Virus record (IMG/VR): IMGVR_UViG_3300020428_000053
Location: 1-30,809 of that record
DNA from: a virus
Reading direction: 5' to 3' (one strand)
DNA length: 30,809 nt
Part shown: positions 1-8,571 of the stretch, piece after piece
Layout: each line of letters opens with the position of its first letter
How positions within the stretch are numbered: position 1 is the stretch's first letter
Made by a program: the position numbers and the translations under genes
Notes under the pieces: generated by a model
What the model saw: only the letters and a program-made list of their open reading frames with translations
What the model was told of the DNA's origin: nothing
The model's database searches: none

Positions 1-2795
1 GTTAAGTTTCCACTAGTGTCTAATTTGAATAATGTTGTTGAACCATTTTTGATAACTAAGTCAGCACCACTTAATTCAAAGTTCCAATCATTTGATGCAT
101 GGTCGATTGAGAGTGAATCAGCTTTTGCATTTCCAAGTATATTTATGCCAGAAGATGTTGTTTCATATTTCTTTGAACCATTATGATATAAATTTACTCC
201 ACCACCAATATCGAAATGTCCCATAAGCTGAGAATTACTAGTGTCCCAAAAATTGATATTAGTACCATTTGACTGAAGTGAAAGATTACCAGTACCAGCA
301 TCTTTTATGACTGAATTAGTTCCATTGTGTGATATTTGTAAATCATTACTAGCACCAAATTTTGCCAATACATTATCTGGAAAACTTACATCACCAGTAA
401 AGTTAGCTCCAGTAAGAGGAGCAAATCCACTACCAGCAGTTACACCAGCTTCCCAAGCTGAACCAGTATAAATCTTTAAAGTATTAGAAGATGTATTATA
501 AAATAAATCACCAGTATTTAAAGATGATGATGGGTCACTAGACCCTATTCTATATTTTTCTGCAAAGTCATTAACAGAATTTATATTAGTAGAAACAGTA
601 GTAATATTTGCCATATTACTACCAGTATTAATTAATGCTATTGAACTTAAATTAGAAATACCAGAAGTTTGACCAGTAGCAAGTGTTGCAATATTTGTTA
701 AAACATCAGTACCATTTAATGCATTAACATCAGACATATTATTATGTACATTTGTAACTTTTGTCATTTCAGTGCTTACATTATTTACAGCACCAATATT
801 TGTTGCTGTTATATTAATGTTAGTCATACCATTAGCAACTAATGAAATGTTACTATCGGTTACAGAAATATTCAGACCCATAGCTGTTCCATGAACTAAA
901 CATTTTATAGCTAATCCTGATGATGGTGCAGATGTAGCAACCTCAAGTTGTACTGAACGAGTTGTTCCAGCATTAAAAGTTGTTGTATTTGAATATTGAG
1001 ATTTTGTTACTACACTTCCATCAATTTTGTAAGTTACACCAACATCATAATCAGAACTCCCATTTATAAATCCTAGTGGGTGTCCATTATTAGAACTTGC
1101 ATTTTGATTAAAAATATATGTATTACCTCTAAACACACTTATATTATTATAACTACCATCTAAATTAAATAAATTTTGTCCACCAACATTAGTAACAGTA
1201 ACAGTATAAGTTTTTTCTAATGCACCAGCTAAAGATGAAATATCAGAACTTATTGGTGCTAAAGTATTCATATCTGCTACAGCAGTAGTTGTACCCAATG
1301 TTGTAAGACTTGTTATATTACCAGATGACGCACCTATTCTTCCTATCTCTGTAGCTTTAGGACCTAGTGATTGCAAATCTGAAGCTCTTGGTGAAAGAGT
1401 TTGCATATCAGAACTTCTAGCAGATAATGTTGATACAGCACTTGTTGCTGTTGTTCCGTCTTCTAAATGTGCAACAGCTTCAACATCAGTTATTTTACCA
1501 GCTACAGTAGAAATGTCTGTTGCCTTTGGTGCAAGTTGTCCAATTTCTGTATCTTTATTAGCAACTGTACCAATGTTTGCAATAACTCCACTAGCATTTA
1601 AATTTGCTATATTTGTAAGAACACCAGTTCCATTTAAGTTTGCAATGTTGGTTAATACACCAGTACCATTAAGGTTAGACATATTTGAAATAACATTTGT
1701 GCCATTTAAATTAGCCATATGTGTGATAACATTTGTGCCATTTAGAGCAGTCATATTAGTTATATTTGCATTTGTTCCTAACGCTCCTATTTCTGTAGTT
1801 TTGCCAGCTACAGAAGCAATGTTTCCAATAACTCCACTAGCACCTAGCAAATCCATATCAGTTATTACTGCTGGTTCTGCAAGTAGTGCCATATCAGCTA
1901 TTACTGTATCTACTGCAAGTAATCCCATATCAGTAATTATTGCACTATCACCAAGTAATGCCATATCTGCTACTGCATCAGTAGTTCCTAGTCTTCCTAT
2001 TTCTGTTGCTTTACTAGCTACTGTATTTATGTCTGTTAAATCAGAAGCTACTGCATTTATTTGAGTAAGGTTTGCATTGCCACCAGTTGTACCAGTAGCG
2101 ATTGTATTTAAATTAGTGAGGTTAGAATTACCTCCTGTTGTTCCTGTAGCTATTGTATTGATAGCACTATTTGCAGTAGCTACTGTTTGAATATTACCAC
2201 TTGCAGTAGCGACTGTTGTAATAGCATTTGTAGCTGTTGTGCCATCTTGTATGTCGGCAAGTGTTGCAATATCAGAGGTAACTGAAGCTATAGCAGTAGC
2301 ATCTGTTTGTGTAGGTCCAGCTTCTGCGTTACCAGTTGTTGTATTAAAAGCAAGATATCTACCTTTTCGTGCATCTTTGAGGGGAAGAGTTAAGGTTGCC
2401 GTTGCATCTTCATCTGATAGCTTTAGTGATCGACTAATGTCATCTTCTAGTTCTTGCTGTACTGCTGTGATTGTGTCTAGTTCTGTATTCAGACTATCAA
2501 CCTGAAATGAACCTGAAGTAGGAAAGTCAGTTGTCCTGGATATTGTGATATCACGAACAATCGTTACATCTGCATTAGTTACTTCATTGCCTGTTGTCAT
2601 TACAACATTGCCACCACTTGTAGTTCCAGCACCAGTAACAGTATAATGTGTTGTTAATGTTTTAAGAGTTGATCCTACAAATACTTTTAAATCAGCATCT
2701 TGAAAGATAGGAAACCCATAAGCAAATGTCGTCGTCGACGAACTACCTACAGTATATTGGACTCTTGGACTTGTTGCACTAATATCTAACGCCAT
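1..2795 (-). CDS. Tail fibre protein, T7 gp17-like N-terminus (3' end outside window)
   Basis: The frame is open from ATG at 2795 to the left edge (931 codons), so the C-terminus is missing. Residues 1 to about 150 resemble the T7 tail-fibre N-terminal domain that attaches to the tail (start MALDISATSPRVQYTVG). Residues about 160-510 form a long series of 12-residue repeats such as NLNGTGVLTNIA, rich in Asn, Thr, Ile and Ala, as in trimeric fibre shafts. Residues about 525-645 form a cupredoxin-like insert (described separately). The last part (FGASNDLQISHNGTNSVIKD) is a motif common in podovirus fibres. The role would be host receptor binding at the virion surface. It is the last visible gene of the structural block and follows the largest internal virion protein. 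A putative late promoter lies 43 nt before the start. Family assignment is from recognised sequence patterns. Confidence 0.9.
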   Translation of the reverse strand, partial: MALDISATSPRVQYTVGSSSTTTFAYGFPIFQDADLKVFVGSTLKTLTTHYTVTGAGTTSGGNVVMTTGNEVTNADVTIVRDITISRTTDFPTSGSFQVDSLNTELDTITAVQQELEDDISRSLKLSDEDATATLTLPLKDARKGRYLAFNTTTGNAEAGPTQTDATAIASVTSDIATLADIQDGTTATNAITTVATASGNIQTVATANSAINTIATGTTGGNSNLTNLNTIATGTTGGNANLTQINAVASDLTDINTVASKATEIGRLGTTDAVADMALLGDSAIITDMGLLAVDTVIADMALLAEPAVITDMDLLGASGVIGNIASVAGKTTEIGALGTNANITNMTALNGTNVITHMANLNGTNVISNMSNLNGTGVLTNIANLNGTGVLTNIANLNASGVIANIGTVANKDTEIGQLAPKATDISTVAGKITDVEAVAHLEDGTTATSAVSTLSARSSDMQTLSPRASDLQSLGPKATEIGRIGASSGNITSLTTLGTTTAVADMNTLAPISSDISSLAGALEKTYTVTVTNVGGQNLFNLDGSYNNISVFRGNTYIFNQNASSNNGHPLGFINGSSDYDVGVTYKIDGSVVTKSQYSNTTTFNAGTTRSVQLEVATSAPSSGLAIKCLVHGTAMGLNISVTDSNISLVANGMTNINITATNIGAVNNVSTEMTKVTNVHNNMSDVNALNGTDVLTNIATLATGQTSGISNLSSIALINTGSNMANITTVSTNINSVNDFAEKYRIGSSDPSSSLNTGDLFYNTSSNTLKIYTGSAWEAGVTAGSGFAPLTGANFTGDVSFPDNVLAKFGASNDLQISHNGTNSVIKDAGTGNLSLQSNGTNINFWDTSNSQLMGHFDIGGGVNLYHNGSKKYETTSSGINILGNAKADSLSIDHASNDWNFELSGADLVIKNGSTTLFKLDTSGNL
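868..1216 (-). other. Cupredoxin-like domain inside the tail fibre
   Basis: Within the fibre frame, residues about 525-645 leave the 12-residue repeat pattern and read as a beta-rich domain with motifs NTYIFNQ, NNGHPLGF and KCLVHGTAMG. His572, Cys632, His635 and Met639 are arranged H...C-x2-H-x3-M, the ligand order of type-1 copper sites in the plastocyanin/azurin superfamily. Related inserts with an HPL motif and a C-x-x-H-x-x-M motif occur in fibre-associated proteins of marine phages. Copper binding is inferred only from the ligands. The domain could instead be a structural or adhesive fold that has kept these residues. Confidence 0.6.
1582..1761 (-). repeat. Five tandem 36-bp units in the tail fibre shaft
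   Basis: Five consecutive 36-nt units (1582-1617, 1618-1653, 1654-1689, 1690-1725, 1726-1761) share a pattern read on the plus strand as aaca..(t/a)gtgccatttaaattagc. Each encodes a 12-residue unit of type NLNGTGVLTNIA. More diverged units of the same period continue to about 1970. The exact 36-nt period keeps the frame, so unequal recombination could lengthen or shorten the shaft without breaking the gene. Confidence 0.8.
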
Positions 2796-2827
2796 AATCG
2801 CACCCTATAATCTATTAAAATAACAAA

Positions 2828-2838
2828 CAACGCACAAA
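2828..2838 (-). promoter_or_regulatory. Putative late promoter element A
   Basis: On the minus strand this reads TTTGTGCGTTG, in the 43-nt gap between the 1029-aa gene and the tail fibre, 43 nt before the fibre ATG. Nine nt after TTGTGC comes TATTTT, a possible -10 box. The same 11-mer occurs at 12431 and 20299, and a 10/11 match at 16501. The function is inferred from repetition and placement. Confidence 0.55.
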
Positions 2839-5800
2839 TTAAAATCTACCTCTTGGAGTAATTACATCTTCTACTTCACCCATAAGTGTCCTCATACCAT
2901 ATAAAGAAGATACTGGAGTTAATCTCAAAGCCTTTTTAATTGCTTCATCTGATTGACCACTACCAAATAAATATGCTGTATCTGCGACATCAAACAAATA
3001 ACTTGGAGAAGCACCAGCAAAATCAGATACAGTTTCTAAACCAGCACCTAGTTCTGATGGAGGATTAACTCTATACTTAGGTTGTATTACAGTATCATCA
3101 CGATCTAAATTACCCATTCTATGTCTTGCGTGTAAACCCATATAAAATAAATCACTATAGATTCCAGTAATACCAGTTTGATCTATTGCTCTTGTAAGTT
3201 GATCTTCATAATCCATATTATTAAAACTTCTTGGATTTTTTGCATAAAGAGTAAGATAACCAAGAGCAATCATTGAAGCAAAACCAGCAACTTTACCAGT
3301 TCTATCTGCATCAAATCCAGCACCAAGTATCTTTGTTGTTGCACCTAATGTATAGTTCCAAAACTGAAATGGTAATGCCATCAAACCATTTTCAATTCTT
3401 GTTACCTCATATCCCATTGAGCTTGAGCGTTTGTCTACTTTAAACCCTAATGCTTTTAAAGCTGGATTCATTCTAGCATAGACAACTCCATCAATGATTT
3501 TTGGTTTGTCTGCTGGAGTAGCGTTTATGATTGTGTTTCTTGTCATAGTTGCCAATGCTCCACGAAACTTACGCACAAGTTGGTCGTTTCCCCAGCTTTC
3601 TGTGTTAGCCAGGAATAGTCTGCCAGTGTCACTTGTCTGTACTTTTCCGTCGTCGACAAGTTTCTTTATTTTTTTAGCATCTTTTATTGTTATGCCGTAT
3701 CTTGCAAGTAACTCAACACCTTCTTGGTCAATAGTTCCAGCAACTAATCTTAATGAACGATCTATTAATGAATGTTGTCCTAAGACTCCAGCCATTTGTT
3801 TTGTTATTTGAGTAATTGGTGCCAATAAATTAGCTGTATAAAATATTCTTTTGCCTTGTTCATTTACTTTACTTAAACCTTTAGTAAAAGGAGATCTTAA
3901 AAAATCTTCATACATTCTATTCTGTGCAACACCAAGTATCATATCTAGTGCTTCACCAGCTATCTGTACTTCTTTAGCACTAAGACCAATAGTTTTTAAA
4001 TCTGTTAATGCTTTTAATGTAGCACCAAGTTGTTCTCTACCAAGTGGACCTTGCTTACTTGCGTGTTGCATTATAATCATTCCAAGTTCAGGTAACGACG
4101 ACAAACCAGCACGACCAAGAAAAGCATAAGCTGTCCAATCAGTTAATGCTCTTGATATTCTTCTATTAAGTGCATCAGGTCTTTGTATTGGTGTACCTAC
4201 AACACGATCATACATATGAAAAAGATTTTGTTTTGCTTCTGATATTGCCTTTGCAGTATTGCCGTGTCTAATCATAGCAAGTTCTTCAGCATCAACCATC
4301 TCATCCATTGACTTGCCTTTAAATGTATTTGCAAATTCAATCTTTGATCCAGTTCTCATCATATAATACATTGCAGTATCTAGTGGATTTATTTCAATAA
4401 AATCCAATAACAAATGATTTGGTACATCTAATTCTCTATGCCTTAAATGTTTGGATAATCCGTGACCCATAAAATCATCTTCAAGATTTTGTTTATTTAA
4501 TATCTTATCAACAGTTTTATTTACTGATCTTTCAATATCACTTGCAGTTGCATTAGGACTGAGTGGATTAGCTGTGTACCAATCTCTTAATATAGTTTTA
4601 AACCCATCCATATCATTTGCTATTGCATCAATATTAAAATATCTAGGATAATAAACACCTTTGTACTTTGGATCATAACCAGTTGCTAACAAATCTTCCT
4701 GATCTTTTAACCTGGCCTTTTGTTTACCAAGCATTTCTCTAAGTTTTACTTTAGCTCTTGTGTTTTTTTCAATCTTAAGCTGTGCATTTATTTCGTCGAC
4801 GTCATTAGTAAGTCTTGTAATATTTCTACTGATTGAATCTTTTGTAGCAAGTAATCCGTTATTTAACATATCGACACCATACTTTGTATAGAATACATCC
4901 ATCTCATTTATAAATGCTTCTTCGTGGCTTGATAGTTTTGGTCTATTTGGTTGTGCTTCTCTTAGTATTCTTTCTCTAGCTAATCTTTCTGCAAACTCTC
5001 TTAATCCACTTGAACCAAAACCTATTGGTTGATTAGCTTGATTCATAAAATTATGGTAGTGACTTGTTAATTTTCTTGAATGAGCATAGTAGTCACCCAT
5101 ATATGTAACTGATCTCATAAATACAGATGATATACCTTGTCCAGCTTTGTTTAACATCTGTGTTAATCCACCATCAGCACCAATTTGTGTCATAAATTTT
5201 TTTGTAGATGTAGGCAAATCAGCTTGTAATACTGCTTTAAATGGTGAAGTAACTAATTTAAACATTGGAGAGTTTACAAACCAATTATTCTTATAATCAA
5301 AACTACCAGTAGGATTAACGTCTAAACTATTTTGTACTTCTGTTTGTTCATTAACAAATCTCTGTGATGCACGACCAGAAAAAGCACCAGTAATACCACC
5401 TAATGTTCCAACTAATGCCGTCGACCCAAGTATATTAATACCACTTTCTGTCAGGGTAGCATCAGGTTCAAAAGGCGCTCGTATAAGTTCTGTTCCAGCA
5501 CCAATAAAAAAACCTGACTTTGCACCTGATAATGCTCTAGCTGTAATACCTACACCTTTGAATGGTAAAGATAATAAATTTACTGGGTCAAGTATTCCAG
5601 CAGTTATCATTGAACCCCAACCACTTTTACTTAGCACTTCTCTATTTTCACGCATCAAAGCCGTATGCGTTCTTAAATAATTTAAATGATCTATTGATCT
5701 AGCTGTAGCTAGCATTGTTACTTGGTTTCTGTCATCTAAATCTTCTGACGTTAAATGATCTAAAACATTAAAACTATCATCTTCTTCAAAAGAAGTTCCA

Positions 5801-5928
5801 TACATTGCACCAATTATAGGTCTGTATTGATAACCATAAGTTGCTGACATACCATCCCAAAATGATGGGTCAGCTTCACCCATTGACATACTATCATATG
5901 CTATTAATGGTTTACCAATATCAACCAA
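2839..5928 (-). CDS. Internal virion protein, T7 gp16-like position and size
   Basis: A 1029-aa protein located where T7-like phages carry the largest inner-core/ejection protein, just before the tail fibre and after the gp15-like gene. The proposed start is TTG at 5928, two nt past the stop of the upstream gene, with AGG about nine nt upstream. The first in-frame ATGs are at residues 14 and 16 and have no good Shine-Dalgarno sequence. The N-terminus contains acidic stretches (SFEEDDSF, SEDLDD). Residues about 360-420 are Lys/Glu/Arg-rich and probably coiled coil. Gly/Ala-rich hydrophobic stretches lie in the N-terminal 200 residues and near residues 900-930. I see no convincing lytic transglycosylase motif, unlike T7 gp16. 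Expected role: leaving the virion at infection to help DNA cross the cell envelope. Assignment rests on order, size and composition. Confidence 0.75.
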   Translation of the reverse strand: MVDIGKPLIAYDSMSMGEADPSFWDGMSATYGYQYRPIIGAMYGTSFEEDDSFNVLDHLTSEDLDDRNQVTMLATARSIDHLNYLRTHTALMRENREVLSKSGWGSMITAGILDPVNLLSLPFKGVGITARALSGAKSGFFIGAGTELIRAPFEPDATLTESGINILGSTALVGTLGGITGAFSGRASQRFVNEQTEVQNSLDVNPTGSFDYKNNWFVNSPMFKLVTSPFKAVLQADLPTSTKKFMTQIGADGGLTQMLNKAGQGISSVFMRSVTYMGDYYAHSRKLTSHYHNFMNQANQPIGFGSSGLREFAERLARERILREAQPNRPKLSSHEEAFINEMDVFYTKYGVDMLNNGLLATKDSISRNITRLTNDVDEINAQLKIEKNTRAKVKLREMLGKQKARLKDQEDLLATGYDPKYKGVYYPRYFNIDAIANDMDGFKTILRDWYTANPLSPNATASDIERSVNKTVDKILNKQNLEDDFMGHGLSKHLRHRELDVPNHLLLDFIEINPLDTAMYYMMRTGSKIEFANTFKGKSMDEMVDAEELAMIRHGNTAKAISEAKQNLFHMYDRVVGTPIQRPDALNRRISRALTDWTAYAFLGRAGLSSLPELGMIIMQHASKQGPLGREQLGATLKALTDLKTIGLSAKEVQIAGEALDMILGVAQNRMYEDFLRSPFTKGLSKVNEQGKRIFYTANLLAPITQITKQMAGVLGQHSLIDRSLRLVAGTIDQEGVELLARYGITIKDAKKIKKLVDDGKVQTSDTGRLFLANTESWGNDQLVRKFRGALATMTRNTIINATPADKPKIIDGVVYARMNPALKALGFKVDKRSSSMGYEVTRIENGLMALPFQFWNYTLGATTKILGAGFDADRTGKVAGFASMIALGYLTLYAKNPRSFNNMDYEDQLTRAIDQTGITGIYSDLFYMGLHARHRMGNLDRDDTVIQPKYRVNPPSELGAGLETVSDFAGASPSYLFDVADTAYLFGSGQSDEAIKKALRLTPVSSLYGMRTLMGEVEDVITPRGRF

Positions 5929-5929
5929 A

Positions 5930-8083
5930 TTATTTACCTAACATCATATCTAACTGTAATCCAGGACCAAAACCACCAGAAGTACCACTCCATAAAAATT
6001 TATAATCGTGTGCATTTTTACTTTGTTTAACTATCATCCCAGCATACTCAAGATTTTGTTGTAACATTTTTTTATATTCAGCACTCATTTGATCTGCAAA
6101 CTCAATAAGCTCAATAGATATCATTTCATTTTCACCAGTTTCTTCGTTCTTTTTAAGAATAGGGTTTAGATCATTACCTTCACCACTTGCTAAATAATAT
6201 CTTACATTTGTATTTGCTGAGTTAGGATCAACAATAACAAATAAGTTTTCTCCTAATACTGGATTATTTATGCCTGATAATTCTTTAATCTTTTTTTCAA
6301 ATGTGTTTAATGCTTCTCCTTGAAATATAATCTCAGGAGCAAACCTTGTTTGTTTCAGGTTACCACCTGATACCATATCAACTGCATATTTAGATTGAAT
6401 CCATCCTCTAGCAACAGTAGCTGACATTGTACTAACAGCATTTTCGACGCCAATAAAGTTAGCAAGATACATTGTTTCATCTATAACTTCATTAACAATT
6501 CCAAAATCACCTATCTCTCTATTTAATTCATCTGCTAATATTTTTTTGGCTGTTGAAACTTGTGAAATAAACTGACCACCATTTTTATCTTTTAAAGTTC
6601 TATTTATACTTTGCATCATATATGAAAAACGCTCATCTTCTGGTTGATTTAATTTTGCAACTGCTCTTTCTATACCTTCCATTGTACTGTTAAATGTAAG
6701 CATAGCATCTAATGCTCTCATCTTTTGTGAAACAGTTTCTCTCATACCCATACCTTGCGTTAAATCTCTATGAATACCAGTCGTCGACATATTATTTGCC
6801 ATATTCTGATATATCTCTAAGACAGCAAATCCTTCTTCTGCATCTAAAGTACCATCAACAAGAGCTTCAAACTTATGTTCCATAATCTTTGGCATCTTTT
6901 TTTGTTCTGCAAGTATTCTATAAAAATTTGCAGATTTAGGATTTCTTGAATCAGCTAATAAAAGAAGTTGATCTTTGGTAGGTGATTGAATGTAACCTTG
7001 ATTGTTTACAGTTAATGGAACACCAGCTTGATTAAATACAAATTGGGTATAAGCTTGCATTTCATTCTTACCAATCTCCATTCTTTGTCCATTTGATAAT
7101 TGTGATATAAATGCTCGTGCTTTTCTTTCATCCTTTACACTATCTTCATATTGTGCTTGACTTACTTTTACACCATTAATAACTCTTTTAATTGTAGGGT
7201 TATCTAATATATGAGGATTATTATTAAGTAATGATTTAATTCTATTAAATGAAGCATCTCTTGCAACCATAGTGTCTGTATCAGGAAGATCATTTAATTG
7301 TTGTTTAGCAAAACTATCTGCAACCATTATAATTTCATCAGAAGAAAGGTCATTTAATGCAATACCAATTCTTTGTTCTAGTACTCTTCTTCTTAGTTCT
7401 ACCATTCTATTGTTGGCTCCTCCTCCAGTTATTACACCTTCCGTCACAAGCTCATTATACTCAAATTCTATTGTTTGCATTAACTGATTACCAGTACGAT
7501 CATCTCCATTTGCAAACGCATTGATAGCTTGATTAGCCATTGATTCAGTTTGTTCAGCAGTGTCTAAAACTAACTGTTCATCTTCTATCTTTTTTGTATT
7601 TGTCATTACTGTATTAGCACCTATAGCAATCTTTGCTGTTGCATAATCAGTAAGAATACCTTTCATACTTGGATCAGCTTTATCAATTAATCCAGCTACA
7701 GCTATGGAAGCATCATTATTATATTGGTCTGCATCAGTTGGATTAGTTCTTAATGCATCACCTATTTTATTATCTAATAAACTTCTCATCTTAGTTTCAT
7801 ATCGTCTAAGCATATTCTGTTCAAAAGCCTTTGTACCAACTGTACCCATACTAATAGGAGCTTTTGTTATTTGCATATTTTCATCAAAGACGTCGACAGA
7901 TAATGATTTTTTAATGCCAGCATCTTTAGCTTCTTCAACAGCTTTCTTATAAAACTCACCTGATAAGGCTGAAGATATTTTCGATATAGTTTGCCAGGTC
8001 TCTGTGTCTGCTGTTCTTTCTTGTGAACGAACAACACCTACTGGTTTATTAAATACTTGATTTTTAAATCTTTGTATTTTCAT
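5930..8083 (-). CDS. Internal virion protein, T7 gp15-like position
   Basis: A 717-aa protein, largely helical by composition (rich in Gln, Asn, Lys, Glu and Ala), lying between the small gp14-like gene and the 1029-aa gp16-like gene. This three-gene order is that of the inner-core/ejection proteins of T7-like virions. The start is ATG at 8083, just after the upstream TAA, with GGAG contributed by the end of the upstream gene. No enzymatic motif was recognised. The N-terminal segment (FKNQVFNKPVGVVRSQER) is typical of the start of such core proteins in marine podoviruses. The C-terminus is Gly-rich (SGTSGGFGPGLQ). Function is inferred from context. Confidence 0.72.
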   Translation of the reverse strand: MKIQRFKNQVFNKPVGVVRSQERTADTETWQTISKISSALSGEFYKKAVEEAKDAGIKKSLSVDVFDENMQITKAPISMGTVGTKAFEQNMLRRYETKMRSLLDNKIGDALRTNPTDADQYNNDASIAVAGLIDKADPSMKGILTDYATAKIAIGANTVMTNTKKIEDEQLVLDTAEQTESMANQAINAFANGDDRTGNQLMQTIEFEYNELVTEGVITGGGANNRMVELRRRVLEQRIGIALNDLSSDEIIMVADSFAKQQLNDLPDTDTMVARDASFNRIKSLLNNNPHILDNPTIKRVINGVKVSQAQYEDSVKDERKARAFISQLSNGQRMEIGKNEMQAYTQFVFNQAGVPLTVNNQGYIQSPTKDQLLLLADSRNPKSANFYRILAEQKKMPKIMEHKFEALVDGTLDAEEGFAVLEIYQNMANNMSTTGIHRDLTQGMGMRETVSQKMRALDAMLTFNSTMEGIERAVAKLNQPEDERFSYMMQSINRTLKDKNGGQFISQVSTAKKILADELNREIGDFGIVNEVIDETMYLANFIGVENAVSTMSATVARGWIQSKYAVDMVSGGNLKQTRFAPEIIFQGEALNTFEKKIKELSGINNPVLGENLFVIVDPNSANTNVRYYLASGEGNDLNPILKKNEETGENEMISIELIEFADQMSAEYKKMLQQNLEYAGMIVKQSKNAHDYKFLWSGTSGGFGPGLQLDMMLGK

Positions 8084-8085
8084 TC

Positions 8086-8571
8086 TTAATCATCTCCAAC
8101 TTTTACACTATCGTATTCCATTATACCTTGAGTACCAGTTCCAACTAAGTTTAATAATCCTTTTCGTCTTATACTCTTAGCTCTATCTGTTGCACTTGAT
8201 ATAGCTTCAAATTTTTGTAAGTCATAATTCTTTTGAATATTAGAACCTTGTATTGCCATACGTTGTAAGTCTGTTTCTAATGTATCAAAGTTTGATTTCT
8301 CAAATGCTCTAAATGATGGATCACTTGCGTCTCTTCCCATCATTGCTCTCATTGCAATGTTTGATGCCATTGATTGAGAAAAACTTTGAAGTAGTGCAGT
8401 TGTTTCTTGTTCACCAGTTAATGATGCAACTTGTTTTTGTTGTTCTATTCTTTCAGCATTTCTTTGACCAGCCCTTAATGCTTCTTTTGAACCAGCCCTT
8501 GCTGATAACATTCCACTTACGCCTGATGCTACTGTTGTAAATAATAATAATTGTGGTGTTGGAACACACAT
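8086..8571 (-). CDS. Internal virion protein, T7 gp14-like
   Basis: A 161-aa protein with a hydrophobic N-terminus (LLLFTTVASGVSGMLSA) followed by Gln/Glu/Arg-rich helices, the usual design of gp14-like ejection proteins. Its ATG shares the A of the TAA stop of tail tubular protein B (TAATG at 8571), so the two are probably translationally coupled. It is the first of three consecutive internal virion genes. gp14-like proteins are thought to form the outer-membrane part of the DNA ejection channel. The sequence shows the hydrophobic segment and the gene order; the membrane role is family knowledge. Confidence 0.72.
   Translation of the reverse strand: MCVPTPQLLLFTTVASGVSGMLSARAGSKEALRAGQRNAERIEQQKQVASLTGEQETTALLQSFSQSMASNIAMRAMMGRDASDPSFRAFEKSNFDTLETDLQRMAIQGSNIQKNYDLQKFEAISSATDRAKSIRRKGLLNLVGTGTQGIMEYDSVKVGDD

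Noticed and set aside
1582-1970. CRISPR array
   Set aside because: The 36-bp units are head-to-tail without spacers and encode in-frame protein repeats.
1513-2064. 183-aa open frame on the plus strand opposite the tail fibre
   Set aside because: It mirrors the 12-residue repeat region of the fibre gene, has no ribosome binding site, and its composition (Val/Ile/Ser/Pro repeats) is that of an antisense frame.
2839-5928. Lytic transglycosylase domain in the gp16-like protein
   Set aside because: No catalytic Glu context or conserved transglycosylase motifs were seen in the N-terminal region.
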